This document shows, in pieces, positions 53,652 through 63,639 of a stretch of 64,000 nt of DNA (the first letter of the stretch is position 1; the number at the start of each line of letters is the position of its first letter). The translations under genes were made by a program, and so were the position numbers. Below the pieces are notes generated by a model. The model did not search any database, was not told the DNA's origin, and saw only the letters and a list, made by a program, of their open reading frames with translations. Source of the stretch: Massilia sp. METH4 (GTDB taxonomy: Bacteria; Pseudomonadota; Gammaproteobacteria; Burkholderiales; Burkholderiaceae_D); NCBI RefSeq assembly GCF_037094685.1, contig NZ_CP146614.1, positions 1,736,001 through 1,800,000 on the forward strand, in the 5' to 3' direction.

Positions 53652-54221
53652 ATGCATACCGCCCAGCCTCCCACCCATACCCTGGAATTGCGCGTGCGCG
53701 AACTGTCGCAACTGTTCAATTCCCTCGACCCGACGCCCTTCCTCAACCGCGACCTGGATCGCTCCTGCGAGGTCTATATCGAGAACTGGGCACTGCCACT
53801 GCCCGCCGACAGCCGCCTGCACCTCGTGATCCACGTCGAGGAACCGGTCGAGCCGCGGGAGGCGGGCGAACTGCTGGCCGATGCGGTCCACAATCACTAC
53901 GGCTACAAGATCGAGCTGGCGCGCGGCGAACTGGCCCAGTTGCTCAGGCAGGGGAGAGCAAGCCTCGTGATCGGTCTCGTGTTCGTGGCCGCCTGCCTCA
54001 CCGCGGGCGAGCTGCTGCTGAACGCGTTTCCCGGGCACGCCGCGAAGGTGGCGCGGGAAAGCCTGACGATCATCGGCTGGGTGGCCATGTGGCGGCCCGT
54101 GCAGATCTTCCTCTATGACTGGTGGCCGTTGAAAAGCCGGATCGGGACGCTGGAGAGCATCCGGTTCGCCCGCGTCTCCGTCGTGCAGCGTGGTGCAGGC
54201 GTGGACGCCGGTGCACGCTGA
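53652..54221 (+). CDS. Membrane-anchored protein of unknown function
   Basis: The 189-residue protein has a soluble N-terminal part (LRVRELSQLFNSLDPTPFLNRDLDRSCEVYIENWALPLP in pieces) followed by two hydrophobic segments near residues 105-125 and 135-155 (SLVIGLVFVAACLTAGELLL, LTIIGWVAMWRPVQIFLYDWW). The D-P-T-P-F/L-N-R-D-L-D start is a pattern I have seen in conserved hypothetical proteins; no function is assigned. The ATG at 53652 opens the conserved part. Confidence 0.65.
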   Translation: MHTAQPPTHTLELRVRELSQLFNSLDPTPFLNRDLDRSCEVYIENWALPLPADSRLHLVIHVEEPVEPREAGELLADAVHNHYGYKIELARGELAQLLRQGRASLVIGLVFVAACLTAGELLLNAFPGHAAKVARESLTIIGWVAMWRPVQIFLYDWWPLKSRIGTLESIRFARVSVVQRGAGVDAGAR

Positions 54222-54277
54222 CCCGGCCATGGGTCATGCTTAATCAAACATAACAAAAGATTCGGCGAGTCATTGTC

Positions 54278-54295
54278 TGGTCATCAAGCTGTCAT
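54278..54295 (+). promoter_or_regulatory. Pho box before phoX
   Basis: TGGTCAT and CTGTCAT are separated by CAAG, giving the 11-base spacing of PhoB-binding repeats (consensus CTGTCAT). The box is 57 bases before the PhoX start, consistent with induction on phosphate starvation. Confidence 0.6.
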
Positions 54296-54351
54296 TTATG
54301 ACTACTAGAATCCGGGGCGTTTTGTAACCCCACCAGGCATAGGACCCAGCA

Positions 54352-56610
54352 ATGAACAAGCCGAACGACTTGACGCTCACGCCCACCGCGGCGGACGACC
54401 TCGACAGCAGCAATGCGCCGAACCATTTCAATGCCGTGCTGAGCGCACGCCTGTCCCGTCGCAACATGCTGCGCGGCGGCTTCGCGACGGCGGCCACCGC
54501 CGTGCTGGGCGGCCTGGGCCTGTCCGGCTGCGGCGGTTCCGACGACGATCCGGTGACGCCGCCTCCGACCACGAATCCGACGCCACCGGCACCGGCGCCG
54601 GCGGAAAAGCTGCTGGCCTTCACGGCCGTGCCGAAGAGCCTGGCCGATTCCGTCCTGGTCCCGGCCGGCTACACCGCCACCGTGATCTACGCGCTGGGCG
54701 ACCCGCTGCGCGCCGCGACGGCCGCCTACAAGAACGACGGCACCGACACCGATTTCGACAACCGCGCCGGCGACCACCACGACGGCATGGAATTCTTCGC
54801 GCTGTCCGCCACCGGCACGCCGTCGACGACGGCCTCGGACCGCGGCGTGCTCGCCGTGAACCACGAGGCGACCACCGATGAAAAACTGTCCTCGCACTTC
54901 CTGCACGCCAACGGCGGCACCACCTCGCTGCCGCGCCCGGCCGGCGAAGTGGACAAGGAAGTGGCCGTGCACGGCATCAGCGTGGTCGAAGTGAAGAAAA
55001 CCGGCACCACCTGGGCCACCGTCACCGATTCCACGTTCAACCGCCGCATCACGCCGCTGACCGAAGTGGAAATCGGCGGCCCGGCGCGTGGCAATGCGCT
55101 GCTGGTTACCAAGTTCTCGCCGGACGGCACGCGCACCCGCGGCACCCTGAACAACTGCGGCAACGGCCGCACGCCGTGGGGCACCTACCTGTCCGGCGAA
55201 GAAAACTGGTCCGGCTACTTCTTCCGCTCGGCCACCGACGACGCCGCGCGCGGCAACGACAAGAGCGTGGCCTCGCTGCGCCGCTACGGCCGCACGCAGG
55301 GTTCCGCATCGCGCCACGGCTGGGAAACCGGCGGCACGGAAGACAAGTACCAGCGCTGGGACATCAGCGTGAAGGGCGCTTCGGCCAGCGCCGACTACCG
55401 CAACGAGATGAACGGCCAGGGCTACATCATCGAAGTGGACCCGTACGACAAGACCAAGGTCGCCAAGAAGCGCAGCGCCCTGGGCCGCTTCGCCCACGAG
55501 AGCGCCGCCTTCGGCCTGGTCACCGCCGGCCAGCCGGTGGCCGTGTACATGGGTGACGACTCGCGCAACGAATACATCTACAAGTTCGTGTCGAACGCCG
55601 TCTGGAGTGCCGCGGACGCGACCCCGGCCGACCGCATCGCCACGGGCGACAAGTACCTGGACGTGGGCAAGCTGTACGTGGCCAAGCTGAATGCGGACGG
55701 CACCGGCCAGTGGATCGAACTGTCGATCAACAATGCGCAGATCGCCGCCTATGCCGCCTACAAGTTCGCCGACCAGGCGGACGTGCTGGTCAATGCCCGC
55801 CTGGCAGCGGACGCCGTGGGTGCGACCAAGATGGACCGCCCGGAATGGTGCTCGGTGAACCCGGCCAACGGCGAGATCTACTACACGCTGACGAACAACT
55901 CGAACCGCAGCGTGAATCCGAGCGGCTCGTCGCAGCTGGCCCCGGACTCGGGCAACCCGCGCGCCTACACGGACATGAAGGGTACCAGCGCGCAGAACGG
56001 CAACCCGAACGGCCACATTATCCGCTTCAAGGAAGGCGCGGGCGCTGGCGCGGCCACCACCTTCCAGTGGGACGTGTACCTGTTCGGTGCCGAGAGCGGC
56101 GCGGATGCGACGAAGATCAACCTCTCCTCGCTGACCGCCGACCAGGACTTCTCCAGCCCGGACGGCCTGGCATTCCTGAAGAGCACCGGCATCTGCTGGA
56201 TCCAGACCGACGACGGCGCCTACACGGACGTGACGAACAACATGATGCTGGCCGCCCTGCCGGGCCAGGTGGGCGACGGCGCGAAAACCACGCTGACCTA
56301 CGACAAGGCCGACGGCAGCAAGCTGGCCGTGGACACCTACGTGGGCAAGAAGGCCAGCGCCGACACGCTCAAGCGCTTCCTGGTCGGCCCGGTGGGCGCG
56401 GAAATCACGGGCATCACGGAAACGCCGGACGGCAAGGCGCTGTTCGTCAACATCCAGCACCCCGGTGAAAACACCGCGCTGGCCGATATCGCCAACCCGG
56501 ACAAGTACACGAGCAAGTGGCCGAGCAATGCCGGCTACGGCCCGGGCCGGCGCCCGCGTTCGGCGACGATCGTCATCACGAAGAACGACGGCGGGCGCAT
56601 CGGGACCTGA
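54352..56610 (+). CDS. phoX: PhoX-type alkaline phosphatase (DUF839)
   Basis: The 752-residue protein is of the PhoX family, a Tat-exported phosphatase that uses iron and calcium. The twin-arginine signal is SRRNMLRGGFATAATAVLGG (residues 36-55), followed by a lipobox-like LSGCGGS. NHEATTDE and GRTPWGTYLSGEENWSGYF are catalytic-metal regions; GRFAHESAAF and RPEWCSVNP are other family blocks. A Pho box precedes the gene and a palindromic terminator follows. It should release phosphate from organic phosphoesters in the periplasm. Confidence 0.92.
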   Translation: MNKPNDLTLTPTAADDLDSSNAPNHFNAVLSARLSRRNMLRGGFATAATAVLGGLGLSGCGGSDDDPVTPPPTTNPTPPAPAPAEKLLAFTAVPKSLADSVLVPAGYTATVIYALGDPLRAATAAYKNDGTDTDFDNRAGDHHDGMEFFALSATGTPSTTASDRGVLAVNHEATTDEKLSSHFLHANGGTTSLPRPAGEVDKEVAVHGISVVEVKKTGTTWATVTDSTFNRRITPLTEVEIGGPARGNALLVTKFSPDGTRTRGTLNNCGNGRTPWGTYLSGEENWSGYFFRSATDDAARGNDKSVASLRRYGRTQGSASRHGWETGGTEDKYQRWDISVKGASASADYRNEMNGQGYIIEVDPYDKTKVAKKRSALGRFAHESAAFGLVTAGQPVAVYMGDDSRNEYIYKFVSNAVWSAADATPADRIATGDKYLDVGKLYVAKLNADGTGQWIELSINNAQIAAYAAYKFADQADVLVNARLAADAVGATKMDRPEWCSVNPANGEIYYTLTNNSNRSVNPSGSSQLAPDSGNPRAYTDMKGTSAQNGNPNGHIIRFKEGAGAGAATTFQWDVYLFGAESGADATKINLSSLTADQDFSSPDGLAFLKSTGICWIQTDDGAYTDVTNNMMLAALPGQVGDGAKTTLTYDKADGSKLAVDTYVGKKASADTLKRFLVGPVGAEITGITETPDGKALFVNIQHPGENTALADIANPDKYTSKWPSNAGYGPGRRPRSATIVITKNDGGRIGT

Positions 56611-56632
56611 TCGCCCCGTGAACAGGCATGCG

Positions 56633-56659
56633 AAAGGCCGGCAATTGCCGGCCTTTTTT
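56633..56659 (+). terminator. Rho-independent terminator of phoX
   Basis: The perfect palindrome AAGGCCGGCAATTGCCGGCC followed by a T-run lies 24 bases after the PhoX stop codon. Confidence 0.85.
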
Positions 56660-56744
56660 GTTCCGTTACATCGCTTGGGGCATGCCAGGTACCGATGGCG
56701 TAACCTCGGCGATAATGCATGTCCTGTCTCGCTCAGCACCCACC

Positions 56745-59700
56745 ATGCACTTCACCCTCGACGATATTACCGCTCAGTTCGATGTCGGCACCTATGCGCG
56801 CGGCGCGGATTATGCGCGGCGGCGCAAGGTGCTCAGTATCACGCGGGATGATGATTGCCTGTTCGGCGAAGTGGAAGGCAGCGGCCGCAATGTCTACGAG
56901 CAGACCATCTACCTGTCGCCCACCGCGCGTGGCGGCGTGCGAGTGGAAGGCGAATGCAGTTGTCCGATGGATTACAACTGCAAGCACGTCGTGGCCGTGC
57001 TGCTGGCCAGTCTCGACGAGCCATCGGGCACGGCAATCGCGCCAGAGCCCGCGCTGCCGGCGGGGGCCGAGAATTGGCTTGGCGAATTTGCGCTGGCGCT
57101 GGGGACCGACAGCCCGGCGCCAGCAGGAAGCCGAGCCGGCCCTGTGCACCGACTCGGCTTCCTGCTGGTGCCGGACCGCCGAGAGGGCACGCTGCGCCTG
57201 CACCTGTGCAAGACGCGCCCGCACAAGGATGGTGGCCTGGCTTCCGCCACGATCCAAAGCGACCTGAGCGGCCTGCTCATCATGCCGCCCGACTGGGTCC
57301 GCCCCGAGGACGAGGAACCGCTCCGGCTGGTGGCGGCCTTGCGGAATGGCAATTTGTACTACGGCGACAACCGTCTCACCGGGACGATCGGTGCCCGCCT
57401 GCTGGAATTGCTGTGCGCACAGGGCCGGCTGTTTTACGCGCCCAGCACGTCCGGCCTGAAACGCGCCACCATCGTCGCGGTGAGTGCCGGGCCGCGGCGC
57501 GACGCGATACTGGACTGGCAGAGCGCGGAAGACGGCGAACTGCTGCAGCTGGGCTGGCGGTCTCCGGATGGCGGCCCCGTCGGCCACGTACTGCCCACGG
57601 AGCCGGTGCTGTACCTGGAGGATGGCCGTCTCGGTCGCCTGGCGCTGCCGGAGCCGCTCGCCGCGATGCGGCCCAGGCAATTGCTGGCGATGGTGGCGAA
57701 GGCGCCGCGGCTGGCGCCGGCGCACGTCGCCGGCTTGTCCGCGCGGCTGGCGGCGCGGGGGCTCGACCGCGTATTGCCGCTGCCGCGGGCACTGGAAACG
57801 CGCCAGCGCAGCGACATCCTGCCGCTGCCTTGCCTGCTGCTCGAGAGCGCCTACGGCGCCGGCCTGGACGAACTGTTGCATTATGCTGCCTTGTCGTTCG
57901 ACTACGACGGGGAGACGGCAACGGCAGCGAGCCCGCCGCAGCTGCGCCGGATGCATGGCGCGGCAATCGAACTCATCGAGCGCAACCGCGCTGCCGAAGA
58001 GGCGGCAGCGGGTTTGCTGGCCTCACTGGGCTTTGGCGGCGTGCCGCCCGATCCCCTGCAGCTGGCCTCCCCCAGGCACTGGATGGCATTCGTGCGCCAC
58101 GAAGTGCCACGCCTGCGCGCCATGGGCTGGCGAGTCGTCATGGAGCCCGGCTTCCTGTACGACTTCCACGACCCGGAAGACTGGTACGCCGAGCTGGACG
58201 AGGAGGGCGAGGGCGTCAACGCCTGGTTCGCGCTGGAACTGGGCTTCGTCATCGATGGCCGGCGCCATGCGCTGCTGCCGCTGCTGGTGCAGATGATCCG
58301 CTCGACGCCGGGCCACTTCGATGCCGCCTCGCTGGCGGCGCACGACGACGACGCCGCGTCCATCGTCACCCTGCCCGACGGCAAGCGGGTTGCCCTGCCG
58401 TGGGGCCGCATCAAGCCCATCCTGCTGACGCTGGGCGAGCTGTATTTCACCGAGCGCCTGGGCGACACGCTGCGCCTGCCGGCAACGGATGCGGCACGCC
58501 TGGCGGAACTGGAACGGGCCGCGCAACTGCGCTGGATAGGCGGCGAGCGGCTGCGCGAACTGGGCCGCAAGCTCGAGGGTTTCGGCGGCGTACTGCCGGT
58601 AGCGGCGCCGGCTGGCCTGCGCGCCACGCTGCGCTGCTACCAGCGCGACGGCCTGGCCTGGATGCAGTTCCTGCGCGAGTACGGCTTCGGCGGCATCCTC
58701 GCCGACGACATGGGGCTCGGCAAGACCATCCAGACGCTGGCCCATGTGCTGGCCGAAAAGGAAGCGGGCCGGCTCGACGCGCCGGCGCTGGTGGTTGCTC
58801 CGACCAGCCTGATGGACAATTGGCGGGCCGAGGCTGCGCGCTTCGCGCCCGGCTTGCGCGTGCTGCTCCTGCACGGCAAGGACCGGGCGGCGCTGTTCGA
58901 CGGCGTCGCCCAGGCTGACCTGGTCCTCACCACCTACCCGCTGCTGGGCCGCGACGAACTGGCGCTGCGCCGGCACCGCTTCCACCTGTTGATCCTCGAC
59001 GAAGCGCAGTACATCAAGAACAGCCGCTCGCGCGCCGCCCAGGTCGCCTGCCTGCTCGACGCACGCCATCGCCTGTGCCTGACCGGCACGCCGGTGCAGA
59101 ATCACCTTGGCGAACTGTGGTCGCAATTCCATTTCCTGATGCCGGGCTTGCTGGGCGACGAGAAAGCCTTCAACGCGGTCTTCCGCAAACCGATCGAGTT
59201 GGGTGGCGACCACTTGCGCAAGGACCTGCTGGCGCGGCGCGTGAAACCGTTCATGCTGCGGCGGACCAAGGACAAGGTGGCCACCGAACTGCCGCCGAAG
59301 ACGGAAATCATGCTCCCCGTGGAACTGGGCGGCGCGCAGCGCGACCTGTACGAAACCGTGCGCGTGGCGATGGACCGCAAGGTGCGCAACGAGATCGACC
59401 GCAAGGGGCTGGCGCGCAGCCAGATCGTCATCCTCGATGCGCTGCTCAAGCTTCGCCAGGTATGCTGCGATCCGCGCCTGTTGAAGAAAAGCGCCGCCAC
59501 GGCCGGATCGGCGAAGCTCGATGCGCTGCTGGAGCTGCTCGATACGCTGCTGAGCGAAGGGCGCAAGGTGCTGGTGTTTTCGCAGTTCACCAGCATGCTG
59601 GCGCTGATCGCCGACGCACTGCAGGCCCGCGACGTCGACTTCGCGGTATTGACGGGCGAGACGGAAGACCGTGCCGGCGCGATTGCCGCCTTCCAGCAAG

Positions 59701-60041
59701 GCAGCGCGGCGGTCTTCCTGATCAGCCTGAAAGCGGGCGGCGTGGGCCTGAACCTCACTGCGGCCGACACGGTGATCCACTACGACCCATGGTGGAACCC
59801 CGCTAGCGAGAACCAGGCCACCGACCGCGCCTGGCGCATCGGCCAGGAGCAGCCGGTATTCGTCTACAAGCTGATCGCGCGCGGTACGCTGGAGGAGAAG
59901 ATCCAGGACATGCAGCGCCGCAAGGGCGAACTGGCCAGTGCGCTGCTCGATGCCGAAGGCGGCCTGGCGCCGGTGCTGGGCGCCGAGGACCTGCAGGCGA
60001 TCTTCGCGCTGCCAGGTGAGCAAGGGACCAGCCTGGATTGA
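56745..60041 (+). CDS. SWIM-domain SNF2-family helicase
   Basis: The 1098-residue ATPase is of the bacterial SNF2/RapA-like type. A SWIM zinc finger, C71-x-C73-x5-C79-x-H81 in GECSCPMDYNCKHVVAVLL, opens the protein. After a long middle region the helicase core follows: CYQRDGLAWMQFLREYGFGGILADDMGLGKT (in parts), the DEAQ motif II in LLILDEAQYIKN, SGT-like LTGTPVQN, VLVFSQFTSML (IV), and the Q-x-x-R-x-x-R motif ATDRAWRIGQ. It moves along duplex DNA and may remodel protein-DNA complexes. The ATG at 56745 opens the conserved MHFTLDDI; longer frames are non-coding across the phoX terminator. Confidence 0.92.
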   Translation: MHFTLDDITAQFDVGTYARGADYARRRKVLSITRDDDCLFGEVEGSGRNVYEQTIYLSPTARGGVRVEGECSCPMDYNCKHVVAVLLASLDEPSGTAIAPEPALPAGAENWLGEFALALGTDSPAPAGSRAGPVHRLGFLLVPDRREGTLRLHLCKTRPHKDGGLASATIQSDLSGLLIMPPDWVRPEDEEPLRLVAALRNGNLYYGDNRLTGTIGARLLELLCAQGRLFYAPSTSGLKRATIVAVSAGPRRDAILDWQSAEDGELLQLGWRSPDGGPVGHVLPTEPVLYLEDGRLGRLALPEPLAAMRPRQLLAMVAKAPRLAPAHVAGLSARLAARGLDRVLPLPRALETRQRSDILPLPCLLLESAYGAGLDELLHYAALSFDYDGETATAASPPQLRRMHGAAIELIERNRAAEEAAAGLLASLGFGGVPPDPLQLASPRHWMAFVRHEVPRLRAMGWRVVMEPGFLYDFHDPEDWYAELDEEGEGVNAWFALELGFVIDGRRHALLPLLVQMIRSTPGHFDAASLAAHDDDAASIVTLPDGKRVALPWGRIKPILLTLGELYFTERLGDTLRLPATDAARLAELERAAQLRWIGGERLRELGRKLEGFGGVLPVAAPAGLRATLRCYQRDGLAWMQFLREYGFGGILADDMGLGKTIQTLAHVLAEKEAGRLDAPALVVAPTSLMDNWRAEAARFAPGLRVLLLHGKDRAALFDGVAQADLVLTTYPLLGRDELALRRHRFHLLILDEAQYIKNSRSRAAQVACLLDARHRLCLTGTPVQNHLGELWSQFHFLMPGLLGDEKAFNAVFRKPIELGGDHLRKDLLARRVKPFMLRRTKDKVATELPPKTEIMLPVELGGAQRDLYETVRVAMDRKVRNEIDRKGLARSQIVILDALLKLRQVCCDPRLLKKSAATAGSAKLDALLELLDTLLSEGRKVLVFSQFTSMLALIADALQARDVDFAVLTGETEDRAGAIAAFQQGSAAVFLISLKAGGVGLNLTAADTVIHYDPWWNPASENQATDRAWRIGQEQPVFVYKLIARGTLEEKIQDMQRRKGELASALLDAEGGLAPVLGAEDLQAIFALPGEQGTSLD

Positions 60042-60180
60042 GCTTGGATCGTTCTGCGCGCGGAAGTTGCATGAAGCCGGACGCACAAGATTCCCCCAGC
60101 CCGCCGTTCCGGCACGAAAGCCAACGACGCTGCGCAAGCGGTGCAATAGAAGGTGCTTTCATGCACCCTGCGAATGCCAG

Positions 60181-61548
60181 TCAGCTGCCCGGCTTGAACA
60201 TGGCGGAGATGCCGCGCCATACCGAGCCCAGGGCCTGGCCCGGCGGCAGGGCGGGGTTCAACTGCGCCAGCGCCGCCTGCAACGCGCGGTCGTTCGCCGA
60301 GCCGAACGTCTTGCTGTCTTCCGCGTGCGGCCGCTGTGTTGTGCTGGCCTGCGGTTCGCCCGTGGTCGCGGGGAGGTGGTTCGCGATGTCGGCTTCGCGG
60401 AACAGCAGCGCTTCGTCGTCGCCCTTGGCCACGGTGGGCGCGACCGGCACGTCCGGCTCGATGCCCTGTGCCTGCACTTCGTGCCCGTTGGGTGTGTAGT
60501 AGCGCGCGATCGTCAGCTTGATGGCCGAATCGTCGGTCAGCGGGAACACGGTCTGGATCGACCCCTTGCCGTAGGTGCGGGCGCCGATGACCTTGCCGCG
60601 CCCGTGGTCCTGGATGGCTCCGGCCACCAGTTCCGCCGCGGAAGCCGACGAGCCGTTCACCAGCACGGCCAGCGGCACGGTCTGGGCAAATGCCGGCAAC
60701 TGCTCATAGGCGTCTTCGGAACCCGTCTTGCCGTAGAAGCGCGGGGACACGACGACCTTGCCGTTACTCTCCGGGACCTTGCCGGTCGTGGTGAATACCA
60801 CCGCGCCCTGCGGCAGGAAGGCGCCCGCCACGGCAACCGCCGAGGGCAGCAAGCCGCCCGGATTGTTGCGCAGGTCGAGCACGATGCCTTCGACGGGGCG
60901 CTGCCCGTCCAGTTCCCGCAATGCCTTGATCAGCTCGGCCCCGGTGGCACCGCCGAATTCCGTGATGCGGATGCGCGCGATATTGCCGGCCAGGCGCTGC
61001 ACGCTGACCGTGTGCTCCTGCATGGTGGCGCGGGTGACCGTGATCGTGCGCAGTGGCGTGCTGCCGCGCTTGGCCAGGGTCAGTTCCACCGTGGTGCCCG
61101 GTTCGCCGTGCATGCGGCTGGCGATCTGGTTGTCGCGCAGCCCGAACAGCGGGGAGCCGTCGATCGCCACGATCGAATCGCCGCGGCGGATGCCGGCCTT
61201 GTCGGCCGGGCCGCCTTCGAAGACGTCGCGGATCAGGATCTGGCCATTCTGCATGTCCACGCCGACGCCGATGCCGACATACTTGCCCGAGTTGATGCGT
61301 TCCAGGTCTTCCAGGTCGCTCTTGTCCAGGTAGCGCGAGTGCGGGTCCAGCGAGGCCATCATGCCGCGGATTGCTTCCGTGAACAGTTTCTTCTTGTCGG
61401 CCTCGCCGACGTAATCCTTCAGCACGAGCTGATAGCTGTCGAGCATTTGCTCGAACTCTTCCTTCGGCAAGGTCAGCGGTTCTTCCGCATGGCACGGCAG
61501 GCTCGCCGCGCACCAGCCGATCATGACACCCAGTATCCAGCGCTTCAT
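60181..61548 (-). CDS. S41-family C-terminal processing protease
   Basis: The 455-residue exported protease has a signal peptide (residues 1-21). A PDZ domain (about 80-165: GIGVGVDMQNGQILIRDVFEGGPADKAG, in parts) is followed by the protease domain with EGIVLDLRNNPGG, the catalytic serine in VNGSSASAAELVAGA and the general-base lysine in RTYGKGSIQT. It cleaves proteins at their C-termini in the periplasm. The C-terminal tail (about residues 390-455) has no known domain. It is convergent with the helicase gene. Confidence 0.93.
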   Translation of the reverse strand: MKRWILGVMIGWCAASLPCHAEEPLTLPKEEFEQMLDSYQLVLKDYVGEADKKKLFTEAIRGMMASLDPHSRYLDKSDLEDLERINSGKYVGIGVGVDMQNGQILIRDVFEGGPADKAGIRRGDSIVAIDGSPLFGLRDNQIASRMHGEPGTTVELTLAKRGSTPLRTITVTRATMQEHTVSVQRLAGNIARIRITEFGGATGAELIKALRELDGQRPVEGIVLDLRNNPGGLLPSAVAVAGAFLPQGAVVFTTTGKVPESNGKVVVSPRFYGKTGSEDAYEQLPAFAQTVPLAVLVNGSSASAAELVAGAIQDHGRGKVIGARTYGKGSIQTVFPLTDDSAIKLTIARYYTPNGHEVQAQGIEPDVPVAPTVAKGDDEALLFREADIANHLPATTGEPQASTTQRPHAEDSKTFGSANDRALQAALAQLNPALPPGQALGSVWRGISAMFKPGS

Positions 61549-61652
61549 CGTTTACTCCTTTGTGGAGCACCGATTCTGCCGCCGCAGGGTGCGAGATGGC
61601 GTCAAGACGCGTAAGTTCGCGTAAAGACCGGCCCGGCGCAGTCCGCGGCGCG

Positions 61653-62102
61653 TCAGTCCGGCACGATGGCGCGGAACGTGATCTCGATCAGCTGTTCGGG
61701 GAACGCCAGGCGGGACACGCCGATCAGATTGCTGGCGACCGCGGGTTGCGCACTGCCGTACGCGGCCTTGCGCACTTCGCCAGCCACCGCGAACGCGGCG
61801 TCCACGTCGAGCACATACAGTGTTTCCTCGACCACGTTGTCGAGCGTGGCGCCGAAGCGGGCCAGCAACTCGACCGCGTTGACATAGGTCTGGCGCATCT
61901 GCTCGCCCATCATGTCGAAATTGCGCGGCTTGCGGTACTCGTCCACCAGGGCCGGCGCGACGAGATTGCCTTGCCGGTCGTGGCTCAGCTGGCCGGAGAT
62001 GTAGATCGTGTCCTTCACTTTCACGGCCTGGGTGTAGCCGTAGAGGTTTTCCCAGGCGACGCCCAGGTTCGCGGTCTGCTTGTTCAGTGACGATGTGGTC
62101 AT
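61653..62102 (-). CDS. RidA/YjgF-family protein
   Basis: The 149-residue protein is a RidA-superfamily member: the N-terminal YTQAVKVKDTIYISGQLSHD and the C-terminal QPAVASNLIGVSRLAFPEQLIEITFRAI (in parts), with the family's N/S-x-I-x-V region. The catalytic Arg of deaminating RidA proteins (CxR) is not visible as such (SNLIGVSRLA), so imine deaminase activity is uncertain. It stands upstream of, and in the opposite direction to, the soxC gene. Confidence 0.85.
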   Translation of the reverse strand: MTTSSLNKQTANLGVAWENLYGYTQAVKVKDTIYISGQLSHDRQGNLVAPALVDEYRKPRNFDMMGEQMRQTYVNAVELLARFGATLDNVVEETLYVLDVDAAFAVAGEVRKAAYGSAQPAVASNLIGVSRLAFPEQLIEITFRAIVPD

Positions 62103-62331
62103 GGGTCGTTTTCCCGGTTCATGGCAGCCGTGCGCGGATGGCCGGCCGCCCCACATGTAAGGATAGCCGTCCGGCCGCCGGGATACGTCGGCTGGAATAG
62201 GGCAGGCGCAGTCTCCCTTAAAGCAGAACGGTGTCCGCATGAGCTTATCTGAAACCGTTCTAGCGGTTTCGTTGACGGGTCTTTTGCCGCCAGCGTAAAT
62301 TGCCAGCCATGCAATAGCTGACGAGAAAACG

Positions 62332-63639
62332 ATGGGCATCGATCGAGAAAAAACCGAAGCGCCGGCATCGCCACGCCGGCGCAGCTTCATCCGCCGAGGT
62401 GCAGCCTCGCTGGCCGCGGCCGGCGGCGCGGCGGCATTGCCTGGCGCGGCGCTGGCAAGCGCACCGGACGGTCTGCCCGGGAATGTGGCGCAGAATTTGC
62501 CACCGCATGTGCCGCAATGGATGCGCGAACCGGGCGCCGGCTTCCTGAACCCGCCCTACGGCTTGCCATCGCCATTCGAGAACGAGGTGCGGCGCAAATT
62601 GCCCGACCAGCCAGCCGCCTTTCCCACGGCCACCCGCACGCCGCTGCAAAGCCTGTTCGGCAGCACGACGCCGAACGGCCTGTTCTTCGAGCGCCACCAT
62701 GGCGGCGTGCCGGCCATCGACCCCGCGCAGCACCGGCTGATGCTGCATGGGCTGGTGGAGCGGCCGCTGTTGCTGAGCATGAAGGACCTGCTGCGCTTTC
62801 CCGCCGTCTCGCGCAGCCATTTCATCGAGTGTTCGGGCAACAGCATGGCCGAGTTCAAGGCGCCGGGCAAAGGCACCGTGCAGGACATCCACGGCTTGCT
62901 GAGCGGCGCCGAATGGACCGGCGTGCGGCTGGCCGACGTGCTGGCCGAGGCGGGCCTGCAGCCGTCGGCCAAGTGGATCCTGGCGGAAGGCGCCGACGCG
63001 GCGGCCATGACGCGCAGCATCCCGCTCGCCAAGGCGCTCGACGACGCGCTGCTGGCCTACGGCCAGAACGGCGAGATGCTGCGCCCCGAGCAGGGCTACC
63101 CCTTGCGCCTGCTGCTGCCCGGCTTCGAGGGCAATATGAGCATCAAGTGGCTGCGCCGCCTGAAGGTGGGCGACGCGCCATTCCACACGCGCGAGGAAAC
63201 GGCCAAGTACACGGATCTGATGCCCGATGGCACCGCGCGCCAGTTCACGTTCCACATGGGCGTGAAATCGGTGATCACCGCCCCGTCGGCACGACAGGTG
63301 CTCGATGGCCATGGCTTCCGCGAGATCACCGGGCTGGCGTGGAGCGGGCACGGGCGCATCGCGCGGGTCGAGGTCTCGGTCGATGGCGGGCGCCGGTGGC
63401 AGGTGGCGACGCTGGACGGGCCGGTGCAATCCCGCGCGCTGACGCGCTTTCGCCTGCCGTGGACATGGTCGGGGCAGGAAGCGATCCTGCAAAGCCGCGC
63501 GGTGGACGAGGCGGGCAACGTGCAACCGACCCGCCTTGCGCTGATCGGCAAGGATGGCCAGAACTCCGTGTACCACTACAACGCCATCCAGAGCTGGAAG
63601 GTGGCGGCCAATGGCGAGGTGTCGAATGTCCACGTGTAA
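62332..63639 (+). CDS. soxC: SoxC-like sulfite/sulfane dehydrogenase
   Basis: The 435-residue molybdoenzyme has a Tat signal (RRRSFIRRGAASLAAAGG). HFIECSGNSMAEF carries the Cys that binds molybdenum, GVRLADVLAEAG and LPGFEGNMSIKWLRRLKVG are oxidoreductase family blocks. The C-terminal Mo-co dimerisation domain reads LAWSGHGRIARVEVSVDGGRRWQVA (in parts). SoxC with SoxD forms sulfane dehydrogenase of the Sox thiosulfate-oxidation system. The next gene overlaps by 14 bases and encodes a cytochrome c, as expected for soxD. Other sox genes are not in the window. Confidence 0.92.
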   Translation: MGIDREKTEAPASPRRRSFIRRGAASLAAAGGAAALPGAALASAPDGLPGNVAQNLPPHVPQWMREPGAGFLNPPYGLPSPFENEVRRKLPDQPAAFPTATRTPLQSLFGSTTPNGLFFERHHGGVPAIDPAQHRLMLHGLVERPLLLSMKDLLRFPAVSRSHFIECSGNSMAEFKAPGKGTVQDIHGLLSGAEWTGVRLADVLAEAGLQPSAKWILAEGADAAAMTRSIPLAKALDDALLAYGQNGEMLRPEQGYPLRLLLPGFEGNMSIKWLRRLKVGDAPFHTREETAKYTDLMPDGTARQFTFHMGVKSVITAPSARQVLDGHGFREITGLAWSGHGRIARVEVSVDGGRRWQVATLDGPVQSRALTRFRLPWTWSGQEAILQSRAVDEAGNVQPTRLALIGKDGQNSVYHYNAIQSWKVAANGEVSNVHV

